A stretch of 64,000 bases of DNA from NCBI RefSeq assembly GCF_039645565.1, contig NZ_CP147914.1, forward strand, positions 558,001 through 622,000. The letters are read 5' to 3'. This stretch comes from Sulfurimonas sp. HSL1-2. Its GTDB lineage: Bacteria; Campylobacterota; Campylobacteria; Campylobacterales; Sulfurimonadaceae. Under the pieces are notes generated by a model. That model searched no databases. It was not told where the DNA came from and saw nothing but the letters and a program-made list of their open reading frames with translations. Positions 1-9,049 of the stretch are shown here, one piece after another; position 1 is the stretch's first letter, and every line of letters starts with the position of its first letter. The translations under genes were made by a program, and so were the position numbers.

Positions 1-1
1 T

Positions 2-484
2 ATTGATCAGGCAGCTAAAAGCCCCTTTTCAGCCGCCGTACGCCGTGTATGGGTCGGCGGGGGCATCCTCGTCGGTCTCCTGCTGGCGGCATCGGCGGGA
101 CTGCACCTGGTCAACGGGGAACTGCGCACCTCGGTGCAAAAAGAGCGCAACGCGCAGGAGACGATCCAGCTTCAGACGGCGCAACTGCGCGAACAGCATA
201 CGCAGTTTTCGCAGAAACAGGAGCTGTGGCAGCAGACCATTGCTTCGGATCAGCTCCTGGCCGATCAGCTTTACGATCTGCTCGACCTTATTCCCGACGA
301 CGCGGTATTGACGCATTTCGCGTATGACGGGGCGGGGATCCTTTTCGAAGGGACAAGCCGCCGTTTCAGCACCCTGAAGGCGGATCTTGAACGGGCCCTT
401 TCGGGACGCTATGTCCTCGCTTCTGCGACGTCCAAATCCGGAACGTTCAGCCTGCGATTCAGCGTAACGGGAGGGCTGCAGTGA
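2..484 (+). CDS. PilN-like inner-membrane assembly protein (5' end missing)
   Basis: The reading frame is open from the window edge, so the N-terminus is missing; about 160 residues are visible. They show one hydrophobic segment (GGGILVGLLLAASAGL, about residues 19-34 of the visible part), a glutamine- and glutamate-rich probable coiled coil, then a small alpha/beta domain with the pattern LLDLIPDDAVLTHFAYD. This order (one helix, coiled coil, ferredoxin-like domain) is typical of PilN/GspL-type proteins of type IV pilus or type II secretion inner-membrane platforms. The next gene has the matching PilO/GspM-like layout and starts at this gene's stop codon. Pilus versus secretion system cannot be decided from this fragment; pilin-like genes do occur at 34,340-36,171. 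Confidence 0.6.
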   Translation: MDQAAKSPFSAAVRRVWVGGGILVGLLLAASAGLHLVNGELRTSVQKERNAQETIQLQTAQLREQHTQFSQKQELWQQTIASDQLLADQLYDLLDLIPDDAVLTHFAYDGAGILFEGTSRRFSTLKADLERALSGRYVLASATSKSGTFSLRFSVTGGLQ

Positions 485-993
485 TGCTCAGACGCCAGAA
501 TACGGGTTTTGAACTGACCCTTTCGCTTTTCGCCGTCATTTTTCTGATCCTTGGGGTGACGGTCTGGCTGCTGATCCCGGAGGCAAAAGCCTATCTGCAG
601 CTGCAGGATGACGTGCAGAGCGCAGTTGAGCGCAGCGACAGGCTGCAGATGGAATACGACCGGCTTTATGAGACGAAAGAGCAGCTGGCGATGGAAGATG
701 CACGGCTCTCGGAGCGTTTTGAAAATAGTATCGATGCCGCGCAGCTGAAGGCGTGGATTGCGACGGTTCTGAAAGAGGCACCGCTGACGGTGACGGCTTC
801 CGCGGATGGCTTCGAGGTCTCCGCACGGCTGAAAACGCCGCTGGCATTTTATGCACTGATCGACCGTCTCGATACCGCACCCTGGGTCCTGAAAGTCGGT
901 TCCTCCCTCTCCATGCAGGCAGAGGGTAATGAGGTCCGGGTTATCTTTTCGCTTCACCTGCTGCAGCAGCCAGTTTCTCCCGCACTGCAGTAA
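484..993 (+). CDS. PilO/GspM-like inner-membrane assembly protein
   Basis: The 169-residue protein has an N-terminal transmembrane helix (about residues 13-32, LTLSLFAVIFLILGVTVW), a probable coiled coil (about 40-80) and a C-terminal ferredoxin-like domain. This is the PilO/GspM architecture, and the gene follows a PilN-like gene. ATG at 484 overlaps the upstream stop by one base and lies 8 nt after GGGAGGG; GTG at 481 is an equally possible start that adds one residue. The 3' end runs 53 bp into the convergent tilS gene. Family assignment rests on layout and context rather than a diagnostic motif. Confidence 0.55.
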   Translation: MLRRQNTGFELTLSLFAVIFLILGVTVWLLIPEAKAYLQLQDDVQSAVERSDRLQMEYDRLYETKEQLAMEDARLSERFENSIDAAQLKAWIATVLKEAPLTVTASADGFEVSARLKTPLAFYALIDRLDTAPWVLKVGSSLSMQAEGNEVRVIFSLHLLQQPVSPALQ

Positions 994-1954
994 AATGATC
1001 CGGGTGGGCATAAAGATAGGGGCGGACGGCTGCCCCGATGCCTAGTACCCGGCATGATTCCCGGAATGATTTGGGCATGCTGGTGTCTGCTATCGGCGTC
1101 ACGATGGTGCAGCGCGGCGTGATGCTCAGGGCATAGCGGCGTCCCAGCACCAGGCTGTCTTCGGAAAGCATCCGCTCTTTTTCCCCCTGTCTTAGCAGAT
1201 ATCCCTGCCGCTTCAGCCAGCGGTCAACGGCACGCATGAGTGCCGAACGCTCCAGCGGCCCGATCAACATCAAGAAGTCCAAATCAATGACAGGTACGGG
1301 CAGCGGCGGCAGGGCCGCGGCATCGCGGTTGAGAAATTCAAGGGAGTTTCGGATGCCGCTGCGGTACTGTTCAAGCAGCGGTGCGGCATGCTGCGTACGG
1401 AAACGGTTACGCGTGTGGCGCGGGTCGCGGTTGGAAGCGTCTTCAAAGTAGCGGTATCCGCGCGAATCCAGCCAGGCCCGAAGCTCGTTTTTGCTGGTAC
1501 CCAGCAGGGGACGGACCAGCCGGTAGCCATCCCGGCCAGTGACAGGTGCCACTCCCAGCAGTTCGGGGAGCCCGGCACCTTTGCACAGCTGCATCAGCAG
1601 CCACTCCAGCCGGTCGTCGAGCTGGTGTGCCGTCAGCAGGACATCATAACCGTGTGCCTCCATCAAAGTGTCGAAGAAGCCGTAGCGGATGCGGCGGGCC
1701 TCCGCTTCGAAGTTTTCGAGGATCTCGCCGCTGTCATAAACGTAGCACTGTTTGCCGTACTGTGCAGCGAGCGCACGGGCATGGGCGGCCTCTGCATCGC
1801 TCTGTTCGCGGGTATGGTAGTTGACGTGGGCGATATCGAAAGGGATCTTTTCGTGCAGCAGCAGGTAAAAGAGGGCGGTGGAATCAATACCGGCGGAGAA
1901 CGCCAGCAGATTTTTCCCCTTCGCTAGGAGCGGAAGGGTTTGGGCATCAAGCAT
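941..1954 (-). CDS. tilS: tRNA(Ile)-lysidine synthase TilS
   Basis: TilS converts C34 of the CAU-anticodon tRNA-Ile to lysidine, using ATP and lysine, so that the tRNA reads AUA codons. The protein is 337 aa and has the N-type PP-loop ATP pyrophosphatase motif as SAGIDSTA at residues 20-27 (SGGxDS in most relatives; here the first Gly is Ala). It also has the family patterns AHVNYHTR and LLTAHQLDDRLEWLLM. The start overlaps the 3' end of rimO by 8 bp, so the two are probably co-transcribed and translationally coupled. The 3' end overlaps the convergent PilO-like gene. Confidence 0.9.
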   Translation of the reverse strand: MLDAQTLPLLAKGKNLLAFSAGIDSTALFYLLLHEKIPFDIAHVNYHTREQSDAEAAHARALAAQYGKQCYVYDSGEILENFEAEARRIRYGFFDTLMEAHGYDVLLTAHQLDDRLEWLLMQLCKGAGLPELLGVAPVTGRDGYRLVRPLLGTSKNELRAWLDSRGYRYFEDASNRDPRHTRNRFRTQHAAPLLEQYRSGIRNSLEFLNRDAAALPPLPVPVIDLDFLMLIGPLERSALMRAVDRWLKRQGYLLRQGEKERMLSEDSLVLGRRYALSITPRCTIVTPIADTSMPKSFRESCRVLGIGAAVRPYLYAHPDHFTAVREKLAAAAGEAKR

Positions 1955-3266
1955 GGCCCGTAACGGTCGCCGTCAGTGTCTCACCGACAAGTTCAGTGAT
2001 CTTGGCACGGTAAGGTACGCCGAAAGAGAGCTCTTCGTCGAGGGCGTTGTCGTTGACGTAGATCTCCCCGTCGATCTCCGGGGCCCAGCGGAGGTCGCGG
2101 GCGCTGAGGAGGTATTCGTGCTCGTCGCTTTCACCGTCGATGACGAGGGTGATCTCGCTGCCGACCATCTTCTGCAGGGAAGCGAGTTTCGCCTCTTCGG
2201 CAATAGCGCCCAGGATCTCGGCGCGTTCTGCGATCGTATCAGCGTCGACCTTGTCAGTGCGTTCAAAGGCGCTTGTGCCCTCTTCGTCGGAGTAGGCAAA
2301 GACGTTGATGCGGTCAAAACCGAAATCACGGGCATAGTCGCACATCGCCCGGAAGCTTTCACCCGTTTCACCCGGGTGGCCGACGATGAAACTGGTACGC
2401 ACGAAACTCTCCGGCAGCTTGCGCATGTAGTCGAGCAGCATCTGCGTCTGTTCCCGGCCGGCACCGCGTTTCATGATCTTGAGCATACCGTCGTCGATGT
2501 GCTGGATCGGCATATCGAAGTAGTTGTGGAAGGTTTTCGACTTCGCGATCGTCTCCAGCAGTTTCATCGATGTCGTCGTCGGATAGAGGTAGAGGATACG
2601 TGCACTTCTGACCCCTTCGATCAGCTCGACGCGTTTGATAAGCTGGATGAGCCCGTCTTTGAAGCCCTGGTCGCGGAGGAAGGAGCTGGAGTCCTGGGAG
2701 ATGAAACTGAAGTCGTAATACCCCTTCTTTACAAGCCCCTCGACCTCGACGGCGATACTCTCCAGTGTCCGGGAGTGGAGCTTGCCTTTGAAGGAGGGGA
2801 TGGCGCAGAATGAACAGCTCTGGTTGCACCCCTCGGAGAGTTTGACATAGGCGTGGTAGGTAGAGCCGGTGACGACGCGCTCGGCACCGTCGATCAGGTA
2901 GACCTCGTCGCTGAAGCGGCTCTGCTTCGCAGCCAGGAGTTCGTCGATCTTGTCATAGTCGCCGACACCGGTGAAGATGTCGACCTCGCTGAGCTCTTTG
3001 CTCAGTTCTTCCTTGTAGCGCTCGCTGAGGCAGCCGGCCATGACAAGGACAGAGTCCTCCTTGCGGGAAGCATCGAGGCTCAGGACCGTATTAAGGGACT
3101 CCTCCTTGGCTGCGTCGATAAAGCCGCAGGTGTTGACGATGATGACGTCGGCATCTTCGCTCTCCTGGGTCAGTTCGTACGATTGTAGCCGTCCCATCAT
3201 GACTTCGGTATCCACGAGGTTCTTGGTGCACCCCAACGAGACGATATGCAGTTTTTTTGTACTCAT
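1947..3266 (-). CDS. rimO: Ribosomal protein S12 methylthiotransferase RimO
   Basis: RimO is a radical-SAM enzyme that adds a methylthio group to an aspartate of ribosomal protein S12. The N-terminal MTTase domain begins KLHIVSLGCTKNLVDTE. The radical-SAM cluster motif CxxxCxxC is seen as CNQSCSFC, followed by AIPSFKGKLHSR. A TRAM-like domain ends the protein. I start at ATG 3266 (439 aa, MSTKKLHIV), which has AGG about 7 nt upstream; a GTG at 3287 in the same frame would add seven residues that do not look like the family. It is first in an operon with tilS and is divergent from the flavoprotein at 3344. Confidence 0.94.
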   Translation of the reverse strand: MSTKKLHIVSLGCTKNLVDTEVMMGRLQSYELTQESEDADVIIVNTCGFIDAAKEESLNTVLSLDASRKEDSVLVMAGCLSERYKEELSKELSEVDIFTGVGDYDKIDELLAAKQSRFSDEVYLIDGAERVVTGSTYHAYVKLSEGCNQSCSFCAIPSFKGKLHSRTLESIAVEVEGLVKKGYYDFSFISQDSSSFLRDQGFKDGLIQLIKRVELIEGVRSARILYLYPTTTSMKLLETIAKSKTFHNYFDMPIQHIDDGMLKIMKRGAGREQTQMLLDYMRKLPESFVRTSFIVGHPGETGESFRAMCDYARDFGFDRINVFAYSDEEGTSAFERTDKVDADTIAERAEILGAIAEEAKLASLQKMVGSEITLVIDGESDEHEYLLSARDLRWAPEIDGEIYVNDNALDEELSFGVPYRAKITELVGETLTATVTGHA

Positions 3267-3311
3267 GCTTTGCCTGTTGCAGGGCACAGCGGTTTTCGCT
3301 CTACCCTTTAT

Positions 3312-3329
3312 TATAATTACGCAATTATA
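3312..3329. promoter_or_regulatory. Divergent promoter: back-to-back TATAAT boxes
   Basis: TATAAT reads on the plus strand at 3312-3317, 26 nt before the GTG of the flavoprotein gene. It reads again on the minus strand at 3329-3324, upstream of rimO. No convincing -35 hexamer is visible, which fits Campylobacterota sigma-70 promoters. Confidence 0.55.
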
Positions 3330-3343
3330 GCGAAAGGGGACGC

Positions 3344-4498
3344 GTGGAGTATGATGTAGCCATTCTCGGCGGCGGTGCGGCAGGTCTGATGGCTGCGGCC
3401 CGCCTGAACGAACGGGGCGGTCTGTCCGTCTGTGTCGTTGAGGGCAATGCCAAACCGGGTGCCAAGATCCGTATCAGCGGAGGCGGAAAGTGCAACCTCA
3501 CCAATGTCTCCGTTTCCGAACACAACTACCTCGGCGATGAAGCCCTGGTGCGGAGCGTACTGAAACGGTTTGACGACAGCGCCCTGCTGAAGTGGGTGCG
3601 TGCGCGGGGCTGCGAGCCTGTTGTCCGCAAAGCGCGCTACTATTTCTGCCCGCGCAGTGCCCAGGAACTCATCGATATCCTGCTCAAATCCGCCGAAGGG
3701 GTCCGCTTCTTCCTTGGACACAAAATCGAGACGGTCCGGCACGATGATGAAGGCTTTATCGTTACGACGGACAAAAGGACGCTCAAGGCACGGAACGTGA
3801 TCGTCGCCACGGGCGGGGTCAGTTACGCCTCAGTGGGCGCGACAGATATCGGCCTGAAGATTGCCGAAAGTTTTGGGATTGAAACGGTGCCGTTCCGTCC
3901 GGCATTGGCGGGGATGACGCTGCAAAAAGAGCAGTTCTGGATGAAGGCCATGACGGGGATCAGTTTTCCGGTGACGATACATGTCGGCGAAAAACGTCTC
4001 AGGGAGGATATGCTTTTTGCCCACCGCGGTATCAGCGGTCCGGCCGTCCTGTCCGCGTCGCTTTACTGGGAGAAGGGGATGATCACGATCGATTTCCTTG
4101 ACGGCCTTTCTGTCGAAGGGGTGTTGAAACGGGGCGGGAACAAAAAAATCGCCACCGCGATTCCGCTGCCGAAACGTTTTGTAACACAGTTCCTTGATGC
4201 TCTGGGGGTATCTGACAAGCCCTGCAGTGCAGTGACAGCAGAAGAAAAAGTAATGCTGAAAACATTGAACGCCTATACGTTTGCCCCGGCCGGAACCTTC
4301 GGGTTTACGAAAGCGGAGGTGAGCAAAGGGGGTGTTGCCTGCAGCGCACTGCAAGCCTATTCATGCGAGAGCAGGGACGTGCGGGGGCTCTATTTTGTCG
4401 GGGAGGTCGTCGACGTCACGGGCGAACTCGGCGGTTATAATTTCCAGTGGGCTTTTGCCAGCGGGCGGTGTGCGGCGGATCACATTACGGCGGTTTAA
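3344..4498 (+). CDS. NAD(P)/FAD-dependent oxidoreductase, HI0933/YhiN family
   Basis: The 384-aa flavoprotein starts with a Rossmann FAD-binding motif, AILGGGAAGLMAAARL (GxGxxG). The family signature GAKIRISGGGKCNLTN follows at about residues 43-58. A C-terminal motif, GLYFVGEVVDVTGELGGYN, contacts FAD in this family. The reaction is unknown for most HI0933/YhiN members. The start is GTG at 3344, supported by AAGGGG upstream. It is transcribed away from rimO and appears to be a single-gene unit. Confidence 0.85.
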   Translation: MEYDVAILGGGAAGLMAAARLNERGGLSVCVVEGNAKPGAKIRISGGGKCNLTNVSVSEHNYLGDEALVRSVLKRFDDSALLKWVRARGCEPVVRKARYYFCPRSAQELIDILLKSAEGVRFFLGHKIETVRHDDEGFIVTTDKRTLKARNVIVATGGVSYASVGATDIGLKIAESFGIETVPFRPALAGMTLQKEQFWMKAMTGISFPVTIHVGEKRLREDMLFAHRGISGPAVLSASLYWEKGMITIDFLDGLSVEGVLKRGGNKKIATAIPLPKRFVTQFLDALGVSDKPCSAVTAEEKVMLKTLNAYTFAPAGTFGFTKAEVSKGGVACSALQAYSCESRDVRGLYFVGEVVDVTGELGGYNFQWAFASGRCAADHITAV

Positions 4499-4521
4499 AG
4501 TTGCGTTAAAATCGCAGTGGG

Positions 4522-4553
4522 TATAATCAGGGAAACACAGCAGGTGTTATACT
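4522..4553 (+). promoter_or_regulatory. Candidate -10 boxes upstream of the OMP-like gene
   Basis: TATAAT at 4522-4527 and TATACT at 4548-4553 precede the ATG at 4570. The first gives a plausible leader that contains AAAGGTG as the ribosome-binding site. The second would leave an almost leaderless message. Confidence 0.4.
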
Positions 4554-4569
4554 GTACTAAAGGTGTACT

Positions 4570-5103
4570 ATGTTGAAAAAAATCATGCTGCCGGCATTGT
4601 TGGTTCTGGGAATGAGCGCTTATGCCGAAGAAGAGAGTGCCAAAGGTCTTATCGGGGTGGAAGCCGGATATGTTAACACGAAATACAACACTGAGAACAC
4701 GGCAATCGGTGAAACCAGTGAAGTAGGAACGGCGACGCTCGGTCTGAAACTGGGTGCGGAAAGCCGTCATTACCGTGTTTTCATTGACAGTAGCTTCTGG
4801 TATACGGACCAATACAAGAAAGCAGGGAAGATCGGCGCTTCACTGCAGTACCTTGTTCCCCTCGGCGATGTGTTCAACATTTTTATGGGTCTTAACGCCG
4901 GTGTTATCAACTCTATTGGTGATACGGACGTCGATCCTTACTACGGCGCAGACCTCGGGGTCAATCTTAACGTGAGCGAAGATTTCGGTATTGAACTGGG
5001 GGCACGTTATTGTGACGTTGCTGATTCCAATGCAGCTCTCGTAATTAATGACTTGGTCCAGGGATACATTTCTGCCATCTTCAAATTTACCAGCGATTAT
5101 TAA
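4570..5103 (+). CDS. Small outer-membrane beta-barrel-like protein
   Basis: The 177-aa protein has a clear signal peptide (MLKKIMLPALLVLGMSAYA, cleavage near residue 19). After it come alternating polar and hydrophobic strands with repeated glycines (GLIGVEAGYVNTKY, ATLGLKLGAESRHYRVFID, GIELGARYCDVADS), the look of a small 8-strand barrel of the OmpA/OmpW/porin-like type. The final aromatic Tyr suits an outer-membrane insertion signal. Its function cannot be read from the sequence. A broken relative lies directly downstream (5232-5370). Confidence 0.6.
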   Translation: MLKKIMLPALLVLGMSAYAEEESAKGLIGVEAGYVNTKYNTENTAIGETSEVGTATLGLKLGAESRHYRVFIDSSFWYTDQYKKAGKIGASLQYLVPLGDVFNIFMGLNAGVINSIGDTDVDPYYGADLGVNLNVSEDFGIELGARYCDVADSNAALVINDLVQGYISAIFKFTSDY

Positions 5104-5231
5104 TTCGCCCTTTGTGCAGCGGAAACTCCGCTGTACACTCTGCAAACGGTAAGCTTCAAAAACAGCACGCGATACAGTACAACTGACCTTTGACTGACCA
5201 ATCTTTCCGCCATAGAGGGCCCGGAATGATC

Positions 5232-5370
5232 ATGAAAATAGCTTTGGGAATTTTACTAACAGTTGCTTTACCTGTTTTTTTTCCGAAGGAAACACATTCT
5301 CATCGGTTTATTTGGTGTAAAACCCGGTTACATTAATACGGGCTATAACGTTTTAGGAACGGCGGAATAG
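5232..5370 (+). pseudogene. Frameshifted and truncated copy of the upstream OMP-like gene
   Basis: An ATG at 5232 opens a signal-peptide-like segment (MKIALGILLTVALPVFF). The frame then breaks at a run of eight T (5275-5282). In the +1 frame after the run the sequence reads LIGLFGVKPGYINTGYNVLG and stops at TAG 5368-5370. This aligns with LIGVEAGYVNTKYN of the intact gene at 4570. The rest of the barrel is missing, so it looks like the decayed remnant of a tandem duplicate. It accounts for most of the gap between 5103 and 5406. Confidence 0.6.
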
Positions 5371-5405
5371 ATAGTTTTAATGCATAGGATGGAGAACCCT
5401 CAGTC

Positions 5406-5831
5406 ATGATCAAAACACCCCATGTCAGCGTCGACGGTATCGTCGAACTTTTCGATGCCAAAGGCAGTTTTTTTGGTATCGTACTGATCGAACGCAAAAA
5501 TCCGCCTCACGGCTGGGCGCTGCCGGGCGGATTTGTCGATATCGGCGAAACGGTCGAACAGGCAGTGCGCCGGGAAATGAAAGAGGAGATCAGCCTGGAT
5601 GTCCGGGTGGAACGTCTGCTGGGTATCTACTCCGATCCCTCCCGCGATTCGCGTTTCCATACCGTCTCGGCGGTATTTGTCTGCCGCGCAACCGGGTTTC
5701 CCATCGCGGCCGACGATGCAAAAAAACTCCGGGTCGTTACACCCGAAGATGCGGTCAAAACGCCGCTGGTTTTCGACCACCGCCGGATTCTGGATGATTA
5801 CATCAGTGGGAAGCAGTGCGTGACCTACTGA
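5406..5831 (+). CDS. Nudix hydrolase
   Basis: The protein is 141 aa. The Nudix box is complete (GGFVDIGETVEQAVRREMKEE, fitting GX5EX7REUXEEXGU), so a Mg-dependent nucleoside-diphosphate-linked hydrolase is expected. The substrate is not predictable; ADP-ribose or oxidised nucleotides are common for this size class. It starts at ATG 5406 with GGAG upstream. It sits between the broken OMP copy and glyQ and is likely a separate unit, because glyQ has its own -10 box. Confidence 0.85.
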   Translation: MIKTPHVSVDGIVELFDAKGSFFGIVLIERKNPPHGWALPGGFVDIGETVEQAVRREMKEEISLDVRVERLLGIYSDPSRDSRFHTVSAVFVCRATGFPIAADDAKKLRVVTPEDAVKTPLVFDHRRILDDYISGKQCVTY

Positions 5832-5864
5832 GCCGTCGCCATCGATGCCTCAGAAAGGAGTGGC

Positions 5865-5870
5865 TATAAT
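5865..5870 (+). promoter_or_regulatory. glyQ promoter -10 box
   Basis: TATAAT lies 27 nt before the glyQ ATG. The surrounding bases, CTATAATTGCGTAATT, also occur in reverse complement in the rimO/flavoprotein promoter (3315-3330), so this may be a common local promoter form. Confidence 0.5.
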
Positions 5871-5897
5871 TGCGTAATTTTTTTCAAGGCGATAGCG

Positions 5898-6779
5898 ATG
5901 TTGACATTTAGTGACCTGCTGCTCAAACTGCAGCAATTTTGGAAGGATCAAGGCTGCAATATCGTCCAACCCTACGATATCCCGGCCGGCGCGGGGACTT
6001 TTCACCCCGCGACCTTCCTCCGTTCGCTTGATTCGACGCCGTGGTCGGTAGCCTATGTCGCCCCGAGCCGCCGTCCGACGGACGGTCGCTACGGCGAGAA
6101 CCCCAACCGTTTGGGGAGCTACTACCAGTTCCAGGTCCTGATCAAGCCGAGCCCGGACAATATCCAGGAGCTCTATCTCAAAAGCCTGGAGTACCTGGGC
6201 CTGAACCTCAAAGAGCACGATATCCGTTTCGTTGAGGATAACTGGGAATCCCCGACGCTGGGCGCATGGGGGCTGGGCTGGGAAGTCTGGCTCAACGGGA
6301 TGGAAGTCACGCAGTTCACCTACTTCCAGCAGGTCGGCGGTGTCGCCTGTGACCCGGTTGCTGTCGAAATCACTTACGGTACGGAGCGCCTGGCCATGTA
6401 CCTCCAGGGCGTCGATACGGTGTTCGATATTGTCTGGAACGAGAATGCATTCGGCAAAACCCTCTACCGCGACATTCACAAAGAGGGGGAAATCGAGTTC
6501 TCCAAGTACAACTTCGAAGTGGCGGATACGGCAATGCTCTTCGCCGACTTTGAGGCGAAGGCCGCCGAGTGCAAACGTGCCCTCGATGCGGAACTTCCCC
6601 TGCCGGCCTATGACCTCTGTATGGCGGCCAGCCACACCTTCAACACCCTTGATGCGCGCAAGGCGATCTCCCAGACAGAACGCGCCAACTACATTCTCAA
6701 GATCCGTGAACTGGCCAAGGGATGCGCGGAACTTTACAAAGCCCAGGAAGCGGAGCGGCTTGCACGGGTAAAGGCGTAA
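5898..6779 (+). CDS. glyQ: Glycyl-tRNA synthetase alpha subunit
   Basis: GlyQ is the catalytic alpha subunit of the bacterial alpha2-beta2 glycyl-tRNA synthetase. At 293 aa it has the usual length. The sequence follows the family closely: [19 protein letters not shown] near the N-terminus, then [31 protein letters not shown] and [17 protein letters not shown]. The beta subunit gene glyS is not in the window, as is usual when the two are unlinked in Campylobacterota. RecD2 follows after 10 bp, suggesting co-transcription. Confidence 0.96.
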   Translation: MLTFSDLLLKLQQFWKDQGCNIVQPYDIPAGAGTFHPATFLRSLDSTPWSVAYVAPSRRPTDGRYGENPNRLGSYYQFQVLIKPSPDNIQELYLKSLEYLGLNLKEHDIRFVEDNWESPTLGAWGLGWEVWLNGMEVTQFTYFQQVGGVACDPVAVEITYGTERLAMYLQGVDTVFDIVWNENAFGKTLYRDIHKEGEIEFSKYNFEVADTAMLFADFEAKAAECKRALDAELPLPAYDLCMAASHTFNTLDARKAISQTERANYILKIRELAKGCAELYKAQEAERLARVKA

Positions 6780-6789
6780 CTCCTCTTCC

Positions 6790-9018
6790 ATGAAACTGAT
6801 CGGCCAGATCGAGAAGATCTTTTACGAGGACGAAGGCTTCTTCGTCGGCGTGCTCGGTTCGGGCGAGAAGATCAGCGGCCACTACTTTGAGAGCAGTGTC
6901 GCCAGCATCGAAAACGCGGCCGTCACCCTTGAAGGCGAGTATGTCGAACACCCCAAATACGGGCGTACCTTCAAATTTCACACCCTCAACGTCAACCAGC
7001 ATGAACTTTTCTTTTTCCTCAACCGTGTCGTCAAAGGCTTCCCGAAAAAGGTGACCGCAGAACTGATTGAGCGTTTCGGAGAAGCGGGCCTGATCGACAT
7101 CCTCGACAACGACATCGAAAAACTGACAGAATTCGCAGGCATAAAACAGAAACGGGTGGAGCGGATCCAGGGCCGCTGGAAACAGTTCCGCTCTATGCGT
7201 GAACTGGGAAGCCTATTGGCTCCCTTTGACGTTACCCCCGCCATGCTGACGACGATCGCGGGTGCGATGAAAGAGGTCAGAGACCCTGTCGCGGCGATCC
7301 GGAAAAATCCCTATATCCTGACCAACGTGGAGGGGATCGGTTTCCGGCGTGCCGATGAACTGGCCCTGAAGATGGGGGTGGAGACCGGAGATGAGCGGCG
7401 TCTGGCCTGTGCCATGGAATACGCGATAGCACAGCGTTGCGAACGCGACGGCAACAGCTGTGTAGGCAAAGAGGAACTCTTCGCCGAACTGGATACCCTA
7501 TTGCAGGAAGGTGCCGTACCGCAGCGTTATGAGGCGGTACTGGCGGAGCATGTTGCGGAGGAGTCGATCCGCCCGCTGAACGGCGAGCTACTCTCGCCGG
7601 TGCGGCTCTATGAGGCAGAGCGTTTTCTCTACGAAGAGTTCCGTCGGCGAGCGAAACGCGATGACACCCCTTTGACCGAAGATCTCGATACTTTTTTGGC
7701 GGAGGCGGCATTTGTACCGGGAGAGCAGCAGCGCGAAGCGCTTGAGACGCTGAACCGGGGAAAACGGCTCTTCTGTCTGGTCGGTTATGCCGGGACGGGT
7801 AAGAGCACGACGGCAAAACTGTTGCTGGACCTCCTGGCCCTGCGGCACGGACGTGAACAGGTGATCACCTGTGCGCTCAGCGGCATCGCGTCCCAGCGCA
7901 TCGGGGAGGTGAGCGGCTATGAGAGTGCGACGATCCAGAGCCTGCTGGTGCGCTTCGAAGAGCGCGACAGCATGCCCTACAAGGTCGTGCTCATCGACGA
8001 AGCCTCCATGATCAATGCACCGCTCTTTGCCCGGCTGCTCAGCAAATGCCACCGGGATGCGGCACTTATCATCGTCGGCGACGATGCACAGCTGCCGCCG
8101 ATCGGCGCCGGGGACGTGCTCGGCGACATCATCCGTTTCAAACTGATGCCGGTGGTGACCTTGACGAAGATCTACCGTCAAAGCGAGACACAGGCGATCC
8201 CGGCCATCGCCGATGCGGTACGCCACAGCGAGATCCCCGCACTCTACGGGGAGTATGAAGACTTCCGCTTCCTGCCGATCGCTTCACGCGACTTTCCCGA
8301 CCGTGGAACCCATGCCGAGGCGCTGTTGGCGGCGTTGGCAGAGCAGGCGGTGAATGCGATCCCCGCGTGCCGCGAGCATCTGAAACAAAAAGAGCTGTAT
8401 GCCTACCTGACGGCCTTCCAGGTGATCAGCCCGATGAAGGGAGGGACGCTCGGTACCGAGAACCTCAACCGGGTACTGCAGGGCTATTTCAACCCCTCCC
8501 CCCGCCAGACCGTCCAGCGCGGCGAGCGCCGCTTCGCACTCATGGATAAGGTGGTCCATACGAAAAACGACAACTTGCCTTCTTGGAGCCTTCAGGAGTA
8601 CAAAGCAGAGGCGCCTTCGGAGAAACGCCGTATTTTCAACGGGATGCTGGGGCTGCTCTTCCGGATCGACGAAGAGGCGGAGCAGGTCTATGTCGTGTAC
8701 CCTCTTGAGGAGATGGTCGCCTGCTACGACTATACGCAGCTGACTTCGCACCTGATGCTGGCCTATGCCCTGACCGTGCACAAAGTCCAGGGGATGGAGT
8801 ACCGCAGCATCGCGATGCCGCTGACCTTCAGCCATTACGCCATGCTGGATCGGAAGCTGCTTTATACGGCGATCACCCGTGCAAAAGAGCACTGCTTCAT
8901 CGCCGGCGAGTCCGACGGGTTTGCCCGTGCGCTGCTGCGCGGCGATACCGTGTCACGCCGTACGGTTCTGCAGTACCTGGCAGATGGGGCTTCAAAGATT
9001 CCGGGCTCGGGAGAATGA
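6790..9018 (+). CDS. recD2: RecD2-like SF1B DNA helicase
   Basis: This 742-aa 5'-3' helicase of the RecD2 type acts in DNA repair without RecBC. The N-terminal region carries an OB-like segment (LIGQIEKIFYEDEGFFVG) and helix-hairpin-helix repeats. Walker A is GYAGTGKST at about residues 332-340. Walker B is LIDEASM, motif III is VGDDAQLPPIG, and the C-terminal UvrD-like part has LTVHKVQGMEY and LYTAITRAKE. Its length is typical of RecD2 and longer than the RecD of RecBCD. No recB or recC is nearby. It follows glyQ by 10 bp and is probably expressed with it. Confidence 0.88.
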   Translation: MKLIGQIEKIFYEDEGFFVGVLGSGEKISGHYFESSVASIENAAVTLEGEYVEHPKYGRTFKFHTLNVNQHELFFFLNRVVKGFPKKVTAELIERFGEAGLIDILDNDIEKLTEFAGIKQKRVERIQGRWKQFRSMRELGSLLAPFDVTPAMLTTIAGAMKEVRDPVAAIRKNPYILTNVEGIGFRRADELALKMGVETGDERRLACAMEYAIAQRCERDGNSCVGKEELFAELDTLLQEGAVPQRYEAVLAEHVAEESIRPLNGELLSPVRLYEAERFLYEEFRRRAKRDDTPLTEDLDTFLAEAAFVPGEQQREALETLNRGKRLFCLVGYAGTGKSTTAKLLLDLLALRHGREQVITCALSGIASQRIGEVSGYESATIQSLLVRFEERDSMPYKVVLIDEASMINAPLFARLLSKCHRDAALIIVGDDAQLPPIGAGDVLGDIIRFKLMPVVTLTKIYRQSETQAIPAIADAVRHSEIPALYGEYEDFRFLPIASRDFPDRGTHAEALLAALAEQAVNAIPACREHLKQKELYAYLTAFQVISPMKGGTLGTENLNRVLQGYFNPSPRQTVQRGERRFALMDKVVHTKNDNLPSWSLQEYKAEAPSEKRRIFNGMLGLLFRIDEEAEQVYVVYPLEEMVACYDYTQLTSHLMLAYALTVHKVQGMEYRSIAMPLTFSHYAMLDRKLLYTAITRAKEHCFIAGESDGFARALLRGDTVSRRTVLQYLADGASKIPGSGE

Positions 9019-9049
9019 AAGAGACTGACTGCAGCTGCGGAACACGCGG

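Noticed and set aside
5232-5370. A functional phase-variable OMP gene
   Set aside because: Although the frame breaks in a T8 tract, restoring the frame gives only about 45 residues before a stop, so no barrel would be made.
7588-8226. Minus-strand open frame inside recD2
   Set aside because: It lies wholly within recD2 and no domain was seen.
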